DNA of 64,000 bases from Flavobacterium pokkalii (GCF_014596575.1 NZ_NASZ01000006.1:62001-126000), one strand, 5' to 3'; positions 17,433-27,624 are shown, counted from the stretch's first letter. The notes: a model not told the origin generated them from the sequence alone. Translations and numbers: made by a program.

Positions 17433-18347
17433 ATGAAAAAAGCTTTTAAACAAGAAAGAATAGTCCCGATTTACCAGATGTTGTTTGAAATGGCTAGAGG
17501 TAATTTTAATAGTAATATCCCATTGAGTGCTATAGATGACGAATTGGAAACCTTAGCGGTTTTGATTAATATGGTAGCGGAGGAAATGAGAGAATCGATT
17601 TTTCATGATGGTTTTGTCAATACACATCAAAGTAATCAGAATGTAAATCATATAAGTTTTATCTTTGATCAAAGCTTAAGTATTAAAAGTTTTACTTCAA
17701 AAATAGGTTCTTGTTTAGGGTTCTCCGATTCAGAATTACAAGAGCAGTCTTTGTCCGCTATTCTAAATAAAACCTCTTTTATCAGTTTAGAAAGAGCAGT
17801 TAGTAGATTGGAAACAGAACCGATAACAATAGTTTTAGATTTTATTACCAAAGAACGTTTGATAGTTACGGTTTCATGTAGTATTAGCAAACTCTATAAT
17901 AGTTCGGAATTGTTATTGAATTTCGATACCATAGTCCGTCAAAATTCCTATAGTTCACTAGCATTAAAAAATGATGATAATTCTGTCGTTAAGACCAGAA
18001 GGGTAGATGCAATCCTTATTCAAAAAGTGTATGATTATATTATCGCGCATTTGGAGGAACCCTTACCTTCTTTAAAAGATTTATCACGACAATTTGGAAC
18101 CAATGAGTATAAATTAAAATCTGGTTTCCGTTATTTTTTCAAGACCAGTATTTATCAATTTTATAATGAAGAACGATTAAAAAGGGCTTATTTTATGATT
18201 GAACATACAGTGCTTCCTCTTAAGAATATTTCAGTGGTGAATGGTTTTAATAATTATCCCAATTTTTCTAAATCCTTTAAAAAGCGTTTTGGAATTTCAC
18301 CTAATGAATTAATTCGTATTGGTTTGGAGCCATTAAATTTGGTATAA
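17433..18347 (+). CDS. AraC-family transcriptional regulator with PAS-like sensor
   Basis: The 304-aa protein has an N-terminal helical segment (1-60) and a PAS-like module (about 70-175: ISFIFDQSLSIKSFT, then SDSELQEQSLSAIL). It ends with an AraC/XylS double HTH (about 200-300: LKDLSRQFGTNEYKLKSGFRYFF, then NISVVNGFNNYPNFSKSFKKRFGISPNE). There is no signal peptide. AraC proteins commonly activate from direct repeats about 21 bp apart, and exactly such sites lie 224 bp upstream of this gene and upstream of the DUF7793 gene. Autoregulation and control of those neighbours are therefore likely. The signal sensed is unknown. Confidence 0.85.
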   Translation: MKKAFKQERIVPIYQMLFEMARGNFNSNIPLSAIDDELETLAVLINMVAEEMRESIFHDGFVNTHQSNQNVNHISFIFDQSLSIKSFTSKIGSCLGFSDSELQEQSLSAILNKTSFISLERAVSRLETEPITIVLDFITKERLIVTVSCSISKLYNSSELLLNFDTIVRQNSYSSLALKNDDNSVVKTRRVDAILIQKVYDYIIAHLEEPLPSLKDLSRQFGTNEYKLKSGFRYFFKTSIYQFYNEERLKRAYFMIEHTVLPLKNISVVNGFNNYPNFSKSFKKRFGISPNELIRIGLEPLNLV

Positions 18348-18470
18348 TATACAGTACATTAAGTTCTCTATTTTCAATTTATCCGTTTTGGATAACTATT
18401 ACTCCAGATAAAGCAATTGTTATTATTTTGAAGTTCAGAAATTTACATTGTTGAATTTAAATGTAAAACT

Positions 18471-19985
18471 ATGAAGCTGAAAATCAAAATAAAAGAGCTT
18501 ATTATAGAGATCATTTGTTTACTCTATGTTGTATTGTTTGTCTATGCAGCGGTGAGTAAATTACTGGATTTTGAAATTTTTCAGGTACAACTGGGACAAT
18601 CTCCATTATTGAGTGCTTTTGCCGGATCGGTTTCATGGGGAGTGCCTTTTGTGGAATTATTCATTTCTTTTCTGTTATTATCTTCCAGATTTAAACTAAT
18701 AGGCTTGTATGGAGCATTTGCTCTTATGCTGATGTTTACCAGCTATATCATCATTATTTTAAATTTCAGTTCGTTTATTCCCTGTTCTTGTGGTGGGATT
18801 TTAGAAAAGATGAGTTGGAGAACTCACCTGATATTTAATATCGTATTTGTTTTCCTTGCTTTTATTGGAATTCTATTATTGCTTAGGTTACAATCTGAAC
18901 AGGATAAAACTATACCAAAGATAGCTATACCAGCTCTTTTCTTTATCAGTCTTTGTAGTATTGCTTTAGTGGGTGGTCTTTTTCTACTTTCTGAAGACAT
19001 TATTCATCATCGAAATAATTTTATAAGACGATTTCCCCATCATCCATTGTCATTTGTACATGAATTTGATTTACAGCAACCCAGTTATTATATAGCAGGA
19101 GTAGCTAATGGAAAAATTTATCTGGCTAATGAAGTAGCACCGCTCGCTATGACTGTAATTGACAGCAGTTTTAAAAAGAAAGAATCTTTTCGTATTAGTC
19201 TGCCTAAAAATTCTTTTGAGTTTCATACGGTTCGGGTTATTGTGAGACCACCTTATTTTTATCTGAGTGATGGTACTGTACCGGTAATTTTCAGAGGGAA
19301 AACTTCGGATTGGAAAGCCCATATTTGGATGGAAGGAGCTGCCTATTTTAATGCCATGATTCCTGTTACTAAGGACAGGATGCTTATCAGAGCATTAAGC
19401 AGTACAACAAAAGAAAACATCTTAGGAACTATTAGCGATAGCGGCAAGATAGTCACGCAACTTAATAGTCATTTGCTGGTCAAACAGATTGATGGTGTTT
19501 TTGATACTGATGGTATGCTATTGTATAATCATGAGTTGGATAAGATGATTTATACCTATTATTATCGTAATGAGTTTATTGTCGCTGATTCTCTTTTAAA
19601 CTCAGATTATATCGGACATACGATTGATACTACAACTAAGGCTAAAATAAAGGTGAGTTATATCAAATCCCATCAAATGAGTAAGTTCTCAGCACCACCT
19701 CAAATAGTCAATAAAACGAGCAGTAGTTTTGGACGGTATCTTTATGTAAATGCGGCTTTGATGGGTAAATACGAGCCGGAAGAAATGTGGACAACCGCTT
19801 CTATAATTGATGTTTATGATCTGGTAAGCCAAAGCTATCAGTACAGTTTTTATGTAGATGATCAAAAAAATAAAAAGATGAGTGATTTTCAGGTTTGGAA
19901 AAATTTATTGATAGGAATTAGAGGAAATCATCTTTTTAGTTATCGATTCAAAAGTGAAAAGAATATAGACAATATAAAGCAATAG
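18471..19985 (+). CDS. MauE/DoxX-like membrane protein with extracytoplasmic C-terminal domain
   Basis: The first ~140 residues carry four hydrophobic helices resembling MauE, the methylamine-utilisation protein related to disulfide-handling membrane proteins. A CxC pair (C105, C107) lies in the loop FIPCSCGGILEKMSWRTHL, as in many Bacteroidota MauE-like proteins. A fifth helix (about 150-172) leads to a ~330-residue domain of short beta-strand-rich segments, perhaps a beta-propeller, with no recognised motif. It is followed after 82 bp by a small exported four-cysteine protein, so a thiol-redox role towards that product is plausible but unproven. A DoxX-type electron-transfer role is the alternative. 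Confidence 0.7.
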   Translation: MKLKIKIKELIIEIICLLYVVLFVYAAVSKLLDFEIFQVQLGQSPLLSAFAGSVSWGVPFVELFISFLLLSSRFKLIGLYGAFALMLMFTSYIIIILNFSSFIPCSCGGILEKMSWRTHLIFNIVFVFLAFIGILLLLRLQSEQDKTIPKIAIPALFFISLCSIALVGGLFLLSEDIIHHRNNFIRRFPHHPLSFVHEFDLQQPSYYIAGVANGKIYLANEVAPLAMTVIDSSFKKKESFRISLPKNSFEFHTVRVIVRPPYFYLSDGTVPVIFRGKTSDWKAHIWMEGAAYFNAMIPVTKDRMLIRALSSTTKENILGTISDSGKIVTQLNSHLLVKQIDGVFDTDGMLLYNHELDKMIYTYYYRNEFIVADSLLNSDYIGHTIDTTTKAKIKVSYIKSHQMSKFSAPPQIVNKTSSSFGRYLYVNAALMGKYEPEEMWTTASIIDVYDLVSQSYQYSFYVDDQKNKKMSDFQVWKNLLIGIRGNHLFSYRFKSEKNIDNIKQ

Positions 19986-20067
19986 CTTTTAAAATATACC
20001 GCGCAGTATCAGGGGAACGATTGAAAACCTGTAATAGAGTAGATCATTCATTTTAATTTTAATAGTT

Positions 20068-20322
20068 ATGAAAACGAAATTTTTTCCTTTAGTGGCAATC
20101 GTTTTTGCCGTAGCTGGAGCTTTTGCATTTAATGTAAAACCAGAAAAAAGTGCTGTAATGGATGTAAACGGATATATTCCGGGATCGCCTTGTGAAGAAA
20201 CAGAAGTAGTATGCCAAACTCCTAATAATGGTATCTTTTGTACCGATGCTTCCGGCACTCAATTGTATGAATTGAATGCTGCAGGTACTGCCTGTCCAAA
20301 TCATTTGTACAGAAAACTATAA
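20068..20322 (+). CDS. DUF6520 family small exported cysteine-containing protein
   Basis: This is an 84-aa protein with a signal peptide (about 1-20, VFAVAGAFAF). The mature part of about 60 residues has four cysteines (C42, C49, C58, C76), enough for two disulfide bonds. The pattern MKTKFFPLVAIVFAVAGAFA followed by PGSPCEE is typical of flavobacterial DUF6520 proteins. Their function is not known. It directly follows the MauE-like gene on the same strand and ends before a perfect terminator palindrome. The size and export signal would suit a secreted peptide, adhesin fragment or signalling peptide. Confidence 0.75.
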   Translation: MKTKFFPLVAIVFAVAGAFAFNVKPEKSAVMDVNGYIPGSPCEETEVVCQTPNNGIFCTDASGTQLYELNAAGTACPNHLYRKL

Positions 20323-20350
20323 GTAATATTGTTTTTTAGAAAAAGATATA

Positions 20351-20376
20351 GCCAGATTGGAATTCCAATCTGGCTT
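20351..20376. terminator. Bidirectional terminator palindrome
   Basis: AGCCAGATTGGAA (20351-20363) is immediately followed by its exact reverse complement (20364-20376), then TTATTG. It separates the convergent DUF6520 (+) and S9 peptidase (-) genes. Confidence 0.8.
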
Positions 20377-20409
20377 TATTGTCTATTACTATATTTAATT
20401 AAATTTTGT

Positions 20410-22974
20410 TTAAATTCCTTTTAAGTAATGATCAAACCATTGTTTGGTTCGCTGTTTTAGGTCTAATTGATTTTCGGGTTTTGTAATGATATGTTGTTCT
20501 TCGGGATATAATAACAACAAAGCTTTTTTGTTTTGTCGTCTTAGCGACATGTACAATTCCATACTTTGCTCCAGAGGGACATTGTGATCCTCCTTACCAC
20601 TCCATATCAGCATTGGGGTAGTAATTTTATCGGAATGCATAACAGGGGAGTTATTCAGATAGCCTTGTTTGTCTTCAAAAAAAGATTTTCCCATTCTATA
20701 TTGATCATTTTCTATTCTCCACATATTCGATCTATCTGTATCCAAATGATAATAGAAATAAAAACTAGTCAAATCATTTATGCCCGCACCTGATACCGCT
20801 GCTTTAAAACGCGGTGTCTGGGTGACAATATAATTCACTTCACAACCACCATAGGAATGTCCAATAATTCCAATATTATTTAGGTCTACAATACCTTTTT
20901 TTGATACAGCCTCTATAGCTGATTCTACACAATCCAAGGCTGATTTTCCGGCGTTACCAATTTGATATTCAATATCCGGAAATAAAACTAAATATCCATC
21001 CAGATTGTAATTTATAGGATTAAAACCTATTCCATCAAAGTTGTTATTACGTAAGAATTTATGGTAGCCAGCTGATAGTTTTTCATAGATGTAAACAATC
21101 ATAGGGTATTTTTTATTTGGATTGTATCCTACAGGATAATAGAGAATACCCTTTAAATCTGTTTTGTTTTTATTTTTAAATGATATTAATTCAGCCTGAG
21201 GTATTTCATACTTAACATATTGGGGATTGGATTGAAACAGTGTTTTTGGGACTACCGTATAGGAGTTGGCAAATTTAATTCTTGGAGAAATGCTGACAGT
21301 TTGCTCTTTGAATATATAGGAATTTCCCATTGTTGCTCTATTGAGAGTACTACAGCCAGAGTTACTATAAAATAATGTTTTTAATTTTTTATTAGGCATG
21401 TACAAACTATAGCCACTTTCTTTATTATTCCCTATGCTTTGAAAAATTAGACCTTTTGAAAGTACCAAAGAAGGTCTGCCAAAATTTGACAAGGAAAAAG
21501 GTTTGAATGATGGAATTTCTGAAAACGGGATACTGTAGGAGATTTTGTTTTCTCGACCATTAGTGATTCTATTCGCACTACCATCGGGAGACAGCATCCA
21601 GATATCATATTGATCCGTTAGCAGTAACTTATTATTATCGGTCCAATAGGCATTATCAAATGGAGGTGCAGTACCTGGACGGTCAAAATCAATATCGTAA
21701 AAAGGAACGCTTAATGCTGCAGTAAGATTTTTGTGGGTATTGGTTTTTGTATCGAAAATCCACCAGTTTTCATCTCTAAAGTAGCTTATGTATCTTTCAT
21801 CAGCAGAGGTAGCAAGTTGAGGAGTGGTTAATTCTTGTTTTTTGAGAAAAAGTTGTTCTTTTCCGCTTTCTAAATCCATTAAATATAGATCTACCGGTTT
21901 TTCTGCTGTGAATTGTGGTTCGTATTGGATATTGTTGTAGGTAATTGCCAGTTTTCTACTCATGCTTAATTTAACATCGGGGCGTTCGTTAGTTCCTATC
22001 AGTTGTATTTTATCCGATTTTGGATTCCAAGACAGTAGTTTTGGGATTTTTTTAGTATCTCCTATATATTTTTGTGTTGGAAATTCTAAAGGGAGTGCAG
22101 TATCCCAAATTTCCGGTTGATTGGCGGCACTCTCCTTTACATTAGGAGGTGCCATATAAAAGAATAACTTTTGATCATCTGCTGCAAACCGCATACGGGT
22201 TAGTACTCCCGGGTTCATTACAAAAAGGTTGTTTAATTCCGGTTTATTATTTGGGTCAAAAATACTTAGACGGGATTCCGTTATATCGTAATAATACAAG
22301 TTGTATTTTGAATCAACAACATTATTAGCAGGAAGTTTTTCTGTAAAAGCTAATGCCGTTGCTGTATGGTTCCAAAGCATGTTTGTAATTGTGGCATTTT
22401 CTTTTTGGAAAATCTGTTTTCGACTATAATTATCTTTTGATATAATGACAGATATACCTGAGGAATCCAGTACAGCCAGCGTATTATTTGAAGCAAGTAA
22501 AAAAGAATTAATTCCTGAAAATTGCTTACTTAAAGCTGTCTTTAAATCTAGAATCTGCAATTTTTTTTCCTTTAGTAAGAGATAGAGATAACGTGAATCG
22601 GCTGAAAATTCAGTAGTAATTACATTTTCTATTTTTTGTTGCTGATTGTTTTTTAAATCAACCAAATAGAAGGCTTGTTTTTCCATTACAACAGACCATT
22701 TTCCATCAGGACTAAATTCCATTTTAGTGGCTTTGGGAAAGGACAATCTCTTGAGATTCTCTGTATTTTGAATAAATAATGTATCGTTCTCTGATTCATA
22801 ATCCAGCATGTAACTAATCCATTGACCATCAGGAGCTATATCTTCTTTTTGTATTATGCTCCATTTTTGAAATTCTTCCGGGGTGAGTTTCAATTTTTTT
22901 TCCTGAGCATAAGCATTTGTCAATTGCAATAGGAAACCTATGAGAAGGTATGTATATAATTTTATTTTTTTCAT
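20410..22974 (-). CDS. S9-family (prolyl oligopeptidase-type) serine peptidase, exported
   Basis: This 854-aa protein has a signal peptide (1-24, ending NAYAQ), a long beta-propeller-like N-terminal part (about 30-590) and a C-terminal alpha/beta-hydrolase domain (about 600-854). The catalytic triad is visible: S707 in GIIGHSYGG, D796 in WSGKEDHNVP and H828 in YPEEQH. S9 peptidases release di- or short peptides in the periplasm. The stop is 2 bp from the start of... the upstream SusD gene's stop codon lies 2 bp before this ATG, so SusC-SusD-S9 form one operon. This arrangement points to uptake and degradation of a peptide rather than a glycan. Confidence 0.9.
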   Translation of the reverse strand: MKKIKLYTYLLIGFLLQLTNAYAQEKKLKLTPEEFQKWSIIQKEDIAPDGQWISYMLDYESENDTLFIQNTENLKRLSFPKATKMEFSPDGKWSVVMEKQAFYLVDLKNNQQQKIENVITTEFSADSRYLYLLLKEKKLQILDLKTALSKQFSGINSFLLASNNTLAVLDSSGISVIISKDNYSRKQIFQKENATITNMLWNHTATALAFTEKLPANNVVDSKYNLYYYDITESRLSIFDPNNKPELNNLFVMNPGVLTRMRFAADDQKLFFYMAPPNVKESAANQPEIWDTALPLEFPTQKYIGDTKKIPKLLSWNPKSDKIQLIGTNERPDVKLSMSRKLAITYNNIQYEPQFTAEKPVDLYLMDLESGKEQLFLKKQELTTPQLATSADERYISYFRDENWWIFDTKTNTHKNLTAALSVPFYDIDFDRPGTAPPFDNAYWTDNNKLLLTDQYDIWMLSPDGSANRITNGRENKISYSIPFSEIPSFKPFSLSNFGRPSLVLSKGLIFQSIGNNKESGYSLYMPNKKLKTLFYSNSGCSTLNRATMGNSYIFKEQTVSISPRIKFANSYTVVPKTLFQSNPQYVKYEIPQAELISFKNKNKTDLKGILYYPVGYNPNKKYPMIVYIYEKLSAGYHKFLRNNNFDGIGFNPINYNLDGYLVLFPDIEYQIGNAGKSALDCVESAIEAVSKKGIVDLNNIGIIGHSYGGCEVNYIVTQTPRFKAAVSGAGINDLTSFYFYYHLDTDRSNMWRIENDQYRMGKSFFEDKQGYLNNSPVMHSDKITTPMLIWSGKEDHNVPLEQSMELYMSLRRQNKKALLLLYPEEQHIITKPENQLDLKQRTKQWFDHYLKGI

Positions 22975-22975
22975 T

Positions 22976-24358
22976 TTAATATCCGGTGTTTTGGGGTAAT
23001 AGATTTTTGTTTAGCAGTAGTTCTTTTTCGGGTAAAGGCAAAAGAATCTGGGTGCTTTTCCATTGTGGTTTCAAGTTGCTCAGTATTGCATCGGCTTTGC
23101 CGGTTCTTTTGATATCATACCATCTGTGCCCTTGTTCTAAGAATAATTCGATTTTCCTTTCCTTAAGGATGGCATCTAGTAATGCAGCGGCGGTGGTGGC
23201 AGAGGTATTGGCTAATCCGGCACGATTACGGATTTTGTTAATATCATTCTGAGCCCCAGTTAAATTTTCGTTATATACTCTGGCTTCCGCTCTTATCAGG
23301 TATTGCTCTGCCAATCGAAATAGTATAGAGTATTCTACCGATGTACCAGTGTTGGTATTTTTCTTGTATTTATAAGCACAAGCCCAGGAAACACCTGATT
23401 TAGTAACGGTTTTAGTCCAATTTGTTTTTCTAAGATCAGCGGTTTCAAAGCTATTCATCAGGCTTACAGAAAGAGCAGGACGGGTGGGAGGTCCCGAAGT
23501 AAAAATAAAAGTTCTGGCTTCTTTGGAATTGAGTCCTGCAATGCCGGGATGTAAAGACCAGATAATCGAAGGGCTGTCTTTTAGGAATACAGTAGAAATA
23601 TCATTTATCCAGACATATAAAGGATTTTCAATAACTGCCGTGGCATAGCTTTCTGCTTTTTCCCAATTCTCAGCATAGAGATATACTCTGGATAGTAAAG
23701 CTTTTACTGTAGCTTTATTAGGGCGTACTCTTTCCGCAGTAGGATAAGTATCAGGAATTAGATTTTCAGCCTCGGTAAGGTCAGTGATGATATGTTGATA
23801 GATTTGGTCTGGGCTTAGTTTTCCAATACTCTTATTTACATTATAATCGGTAGTGGTAATATAGGGAATCGCTCCAAAAGTATTTGTCAAATAGAAATGC
23901 AGATAGGCTCTGATGAATAAGGCTTCACCAAGGAGACGGTTTCTGTTCTCTCCGGTGATTGTTTCTGATTTTGTTACGCCTTCCAGCAGGGCATTGGCTG
24001 AGTAGATTTGATTATAACTATTATTCCACAATCCAGATAACATGGTGTTGGAAGCAATCAAGGTATGATTGTTAAACTCCATCAGTGATGTGGTGGTGCC
24101 ATAAAAATCAAGTTCATCGGCATAGTTTCCTAAAAGATTAGTTCCTCCGGCGCTCACTCCACTGAGCATTCCATTTTCTCTTATTTGTACATAGATATTG
24201 GACAAGACGGCTGTAGCCGTAGCCACTTCTTCATAGGTATTGGCTCCAATTAGTTGTGATTTGGGAGGATCTACCTCAATGAAGGATTCACAGGAGGCAA
24301 AGTTGAGCAGGAGTCCTGTAATTAGGATGGCTATTTTAATTTTATTTATCGTTTTCAT
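22976..24358 (-). CDS. SusD/RagB-family surface lipoprotein
   Basis: The product has 460 residues with a lipobox (NFASC, Cys23). It opens with FIEVDPPKSQL and has an N-terminal TPR-rich SusD-like half (residues about 30-230, LLGEALFIRAYLHFYLTNTFG) and a C-terminal half (about 290-460) with AEQYLIRAEARV, INKIRNRAG and the terminal RWYDIKRTGKA. SusD proteins cap the SusC barrel and capture ligand at the surface. It lies between SusC (16 bp away) and an S9 peptidase. RagB-like proteins that bind peptides are known, and the peptidase neighbour favours that reading here. Confidence 0.93.
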   Translation of the reverse strand: MKTINKIKIAILITGLLLNFASCESFIEVDPPKSQLIGANTYEEVATATAVLSNIYVQIRENGMLSGVSAGGTNLLGNYADELDFYGTTTSLMEFNNHTLIASNTMLSGLWNNSYNQIYSANALLEGVTKSETITGENRNRLLGEALFIRAYLHFYLTNTFGAIPYITTTDYNVNKSIGKLSPDQIYQHIITDLTEAENLIPDTYPTAERVRPNKATVKALLSRVYLYAENWEKAESYATAVIENPLYVWINDISTVFLKDSPSIIWSLHPGIAGLNSKEARTFIFTSGPPTRPALSVSLMNSFETADLRKTNWTKTVTKSGVSWACAYKYKKNTNTGTSVEYSILFRLAEQYLIRAEARVYNENLTGAQNDINKIRNRAGLANTSATTAAALLDAILKERKIELFLEQGHRWYDIKRTGKADAILSNLKPQWKSTQILLPLPEKELLLNKNLLPQNTGY

Positions 24359-24374
24359 TTTTTTGAGTATTAGG

Positions 24375-27300
24375 TTAAAAGCTTAATTGCACTCCGAGTG
24401 TAAATTGTCGTAAAGGCGGGAGGAAATAAGCCGAATGGTTTTCAGGATCCGCTCCTTTGTAGTGGGTAAAGGTGAGCAAATTTTGCCCCTGAAGGTAAAT
24501 TTTAGCCTTGCAATACTTGGCCCATGCAGTAGGAATACTATAGCTGATATTGGCTGATTTTAAACGTATGAAGGAAGCATCACTAATAGCTGCATTACTA
24601 TCATAGTATTTGTAATAGGCCTGGGTAAGTGTGGCATTTGCTCCTGTAGTATATTGCTGGATTTCGGCCGTTGTCCCATTATCAGGGAAATGGTTCAGCA
24701 CATCAACAGGCTGGTTGGACATGGTTCCTGCCATGGTAGTAGTAAGGAGGTAATTGTAGGCCTGTTGTTTGACAAACTGAAAAAGAATATCCATAGACCA
24801 GTTTTTATAGCTCAATTGATTAGAAAGCCCACCGAAATATTCAGGCGTTAAGTCTTTTACCACTTTTCTGTCGTCAGTAGCAGTGATTAGACCATCATTA
24901 TTAAAATCTCTGTAGGTGTAAGCTCCGGTTTGAGGATCAATACCTGTGAACTCATAGGCTTTTTTTATTTGTAAGGGTTGGCCGATTACTAATGAATTGC
25001 TGTAGGTGGAGCTTTCTAAATCAGGAAAGGCAATTAATTTGTTTTTAGCCCGACTCAGGTTAAAATTGGTAGTCCAATTAAAATCTTTTGTTTTAAAGTT
25101 CTGTGTGCTTAACTCCAGTTCAAAACCGGTATTCTGAACCGTGGCATTCAAATTGGTATTTAAGGTAGTGAAGCCTGTAGTGCCCGGGAATGGAATTCCT
25201 ACCAACTGATTGGAAGAGCGATTTCGATAGTAGGCAGCAGTTAGGTTGATTCTGTTTTTAAAGAAACCTAATTCGAGTGCTGTTTCTAATTTTCTGTTGG
25301 TTTCCCATGCAAAATCAGGGTTGTACAGGCGGGTTGGGCTGATTCCTACAACACCATTGTATAGTGCACCCGTTATGCTATAGGTATCTAGAAACTGATA
25401 ATCTCCAATTTGATCATTTCCTGAAGTTCCGTAGCTGGCACGAAGTTTTCCAAAACTCAGTAAGCTGTCATTAAATATTGCTTCTTTAGAAAACAACCAG
25501 GCAGCCCCTACAGCTCCAAAATTGGCAAAGCGATTTCCTGGTCCAAAACGACTCGAACCATCACGGCGAGCTGTAAGGTTAAGGATGTATCTGTCTTTCC
25601 AAATCGTATTTAAACGTCCAAATACAGCAGTGTAATTGTAGGTAGTAAAATCATGATTGATTACTTCCTTGTAGGTTGCCGCTCCCAGATTATTCATCAG
25701 GTTGTTTCCTGCAAAGCCTGTTCCTGATTGTACCAATTGTTGGGATTTCTGATTTTGGAAGGTTGTCCCCAGAAGTACATTAAACTGCCAGTTAGTGGTT
25801 CTTTTATTCCAACTCAATTGCGGCTCTACAATCCATGAATTGGTCTTTGAATCGTTTAGGTAGAGTGTTGAGGAATCGGGGCCAATGTTATATGAAGGAT
25901 TGTAGATTGTAGAAGGGAGGGTACGGGTTTCTGAGAGGTTAAGGCTGTTGTAGCCCAAACTTGTTTTTAATTCAAAATCAGTCCCGATTTTATAGGAGAG
26001 CTGTGCATTGGCAATAAGGTTGTTGGTCTGTGTTAAATACGAACCATTAAGAAAAGCCAAAGGATTACTAAAAGTTCCGTTTTGCCAGTTGAGATTACCT
26101 TGTGAATCATAAAGAGCAGGGGCATTTGGCGCAAGTGTATAGGCTGCGCCAGTGAGATCTTGTCCCGGCAGGGTACTTTTGTCAGATATGTAATTGGTAG
26201 TTAGGGACAAATTGAACTTATTATCTGTAGAATGATGCGAAAGGGTGTTGTGGAAAGCCCCTCTTTGAAAATTAGCCTCATCGGGAAAGACAGTAGTTTC
26301 TTTGCGGTAGTTTCCACTCAGTAAAAATTGAGTATTGGCTCCACCTCCGGAAACAGAAGCCTGCAGGGTATTGATATGAGCCGTTCCACCAATAAGCACT
26401 TTTTGCCAGTCGGTATAATGGTTTTGATCCCAGGTTCCGTTGAGGTCATAGGCATTGGTTGGATAGGTGGTTATACCATCGTTGGCAAAGGCTTCTTTTC
26501 GCATGGCCAGGTATTGGGAGGTATTGAGTAACTTCATTTTTTGAGCTACTTGTCCAATGGTAGCTGCCGATTGAATAGAGAATTTGGTTTCAGAAGTTCG
26601 ACCTTTTTTAGTCGTAATTAATACCACACCATTAGCACCACGCGAACCGTATATGGCAGTAGCATCCGCATCTTTAAGGACTTCGATACTTTCTATATCA
26701 GTGGGGTTAATACTATTGAGCGGACTGGAATTAGCGGGCAGAATTCCACCTACGAGAGCATTACTACCCAAAGATTGGGATGAAAAAGGAACACCATCGA
26801 CTATATAAAGCGGCTCATTAGCTTCTGAGCGAATGGAATTGATCCCACGGATTTGGATACTAAAATTCCCGCCCGGCATGGAAGTGGATTGGGTGATATT
26901 TACGCCTGACATACGACCTTGCATGGCTGCTAAAGGATTACTGACAGGTAGTTTGTCGATATCTTTGGAAGTAACCTTGGCAATACTACCAGTACGTTCA
27001 CTGTCTTTGGTAGAATAATAGCCAGCATTGATAATTACCTCTTTTAGTGTAGTGGCATCCTCCTGTAAGAGCACATTAATAGTTGTATTGCTTTGTACAG
27101 GGATTTCAATGGTTTTATAACCTATAAAGGAGAATACTAAGAAATCGTTGGGAGCGGCATCAATTAGATAATGCCCTTTTGAATCAGTGAGTATAGCAAC
27201 CGCTTTGTTTTTGACCTGAATGGTAACACCGGGTAAAATACCAGATTTATCAGATACAGTCCCTGAAATTAAATGGTTTTGGGCATAAGTAGCTGAGCAG

Positions 27301-27377
27301 AAGCACAGCAAAAAAAGATAGTAGCGTTTGGACAGTTCAAGGACTGACCAAGACTTAAAGATTGAATAATTATTCAT
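24375..27377 (-). CDS. SusC/RagA-family TonB-linked outer-membrane transporter
   Basis: This 1000-aa protein has a signal region (to about residue 32), a carboxypeptidase-like domain (about 35-115, GTVSDKSGILPGVTIQVKN), a plug (about 125-240, with RGINSIRSEANEPLYIVDGV and the conserved DATAIYGSRGANGVVLITTKKG), and a ~740-residue beta-barrel. It forms the transport pore of a SusC/SusD bivalve and would need TonB-ExbBD. It is the first gene of the minus-strand operon with SusD and the S9 peptidase. Upstream lies a 556-bp non-coding stretch full of hairpins. The substrate is inferred to be peptide-like from the peptidase. Confidence 0.94.
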   Translation of the reverse strand: MNNYSIFKSWSVLELSKRYYLFLLCFCSATYAQNHLISGTVSDKSGILPGVTIQVKNKAVAILTDSKGHYLIDAAPNDFLVFSFIGYKTIEIPVQSNTTINVLLQEDATTLKEVIINAGYYSTKDSERTGSIAKVTSKDIDKLPVSNPLAAMQGRMSGVNITQSTSMPGGNFSIQIRGINSIRSEANEPLYIVDGVPFSSQSLGSNALVGGILPANSSPLNSINPTDIESIEVLKDADATAIYGSRGANGVVLITTKKGRTSETKFSIQSAATIGQVAQKMKLLNTSQYLAMRKEAFANDGITTYPTNAYDLNGTWDQNHYTDWQKVLIGGTAHINTLQASVSGGGANTQFLLSGNYRKETTVFPDEANFQRGAFHNTLSHHSTDNKFNLSLTTNYISDKSTLPGQDLTGAAYTLAPNAPALYDSQGNLNWQNGTFSNPLAFLNGSYLTQTNNLIANAQLSYKIGTDFELKTSLGYNSLNLSETRTLPSTIYNPSYNIGPDSSTLYLNDSKTNSWIVEPQLSWNKRTTNWQFNVLLGTTFQNQKSQQLVQSGTGFAGNNLMNNLGAATYKEVINHDFTTYNYTAVFGRLNTIWKDRYILNLTARRDGSSRFGPGNRFANFGAVGAAWLFSKEAIFNDSLLSFGKLRASYGTSGNDQIGDYQFLDTYSITGALYNGVVGISPTRLYNPDFAWETNRKLETALELGFFKNRINLTAAYYRNRSSNQLVGIPFPGTTGFTTLNTNLNATVQNTGFELELSTQNFKTKDFNWTTNFNLSRAKNKLIAFPDLESSTYSNSLVIGQPLQIKKAYEFTGIDPQTGAYTYRDFNNDGLITATDDRKVVKDLTPEYFGGLSNQLSYKNWSMDILFQFVKQQAYNYLLTTTMAGTMSNQPVDVLNHFPDNGTTAEIQQYTTGANATLTQAYYKYYDSNAAISDASFIRLKSANISYSIPTAWAKYCKAKIYLQGQNLLTFTHYKGADPENHSAYFLPPLRQFTLGVQLSF

Positions 27378-27421
27378 ACTTTTGTTTTGGTTTAATGAAA
27401 CGTTAGTTTTGTTAGCTTAGT

Positions 27422-27462
27422 CCTCTATACACGTTTGGCGACAGGGTAGAGGGCTTTTTTTT
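27422..27462 (+). terminator. Hairpin followed by eight T residues
   Basis: CCTCTA (27422-27427) pairs with TAGAGG (27447-27452) and eight T residues follow (27455-27462), giving plus-strand terminator form. No plus-strand gene ends just before it. On the minus strand it falls in the SusC leader, so it may instead be leader structure. Confidence 0.45.
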
Positions 27463-27518
27463 ATGTCAGAATCGCAATGTTACATAGGCATATAATTTAA
27501 AGGATTAAAAGAGGGATG

Positions 27519-27559
27519 AGCACTGTTTTTACTAGTTACAGCCTAGTGCCAACAGTGCT
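27519..27559. other. Strong two-part hairpin in the SusC upstream region
   Basis: AGCACTGTT (27519-27527) pairs perfectly with AACAGTGCT (27551-27559). Inside, ACTAG (27531-27535) pairs with CTAGT (27543-27547). There is no T-run directly after it on either strand, so it is more likely RNA or DNA structure than a terminator. Confidence 0.5.
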
Positions 27560-27624
27560 TTCCCATTTTGTTGTTATATTGATTATGCGAGATCCTTTAG
27601 AGGAGCAATGCTTAGATTGAAGTG

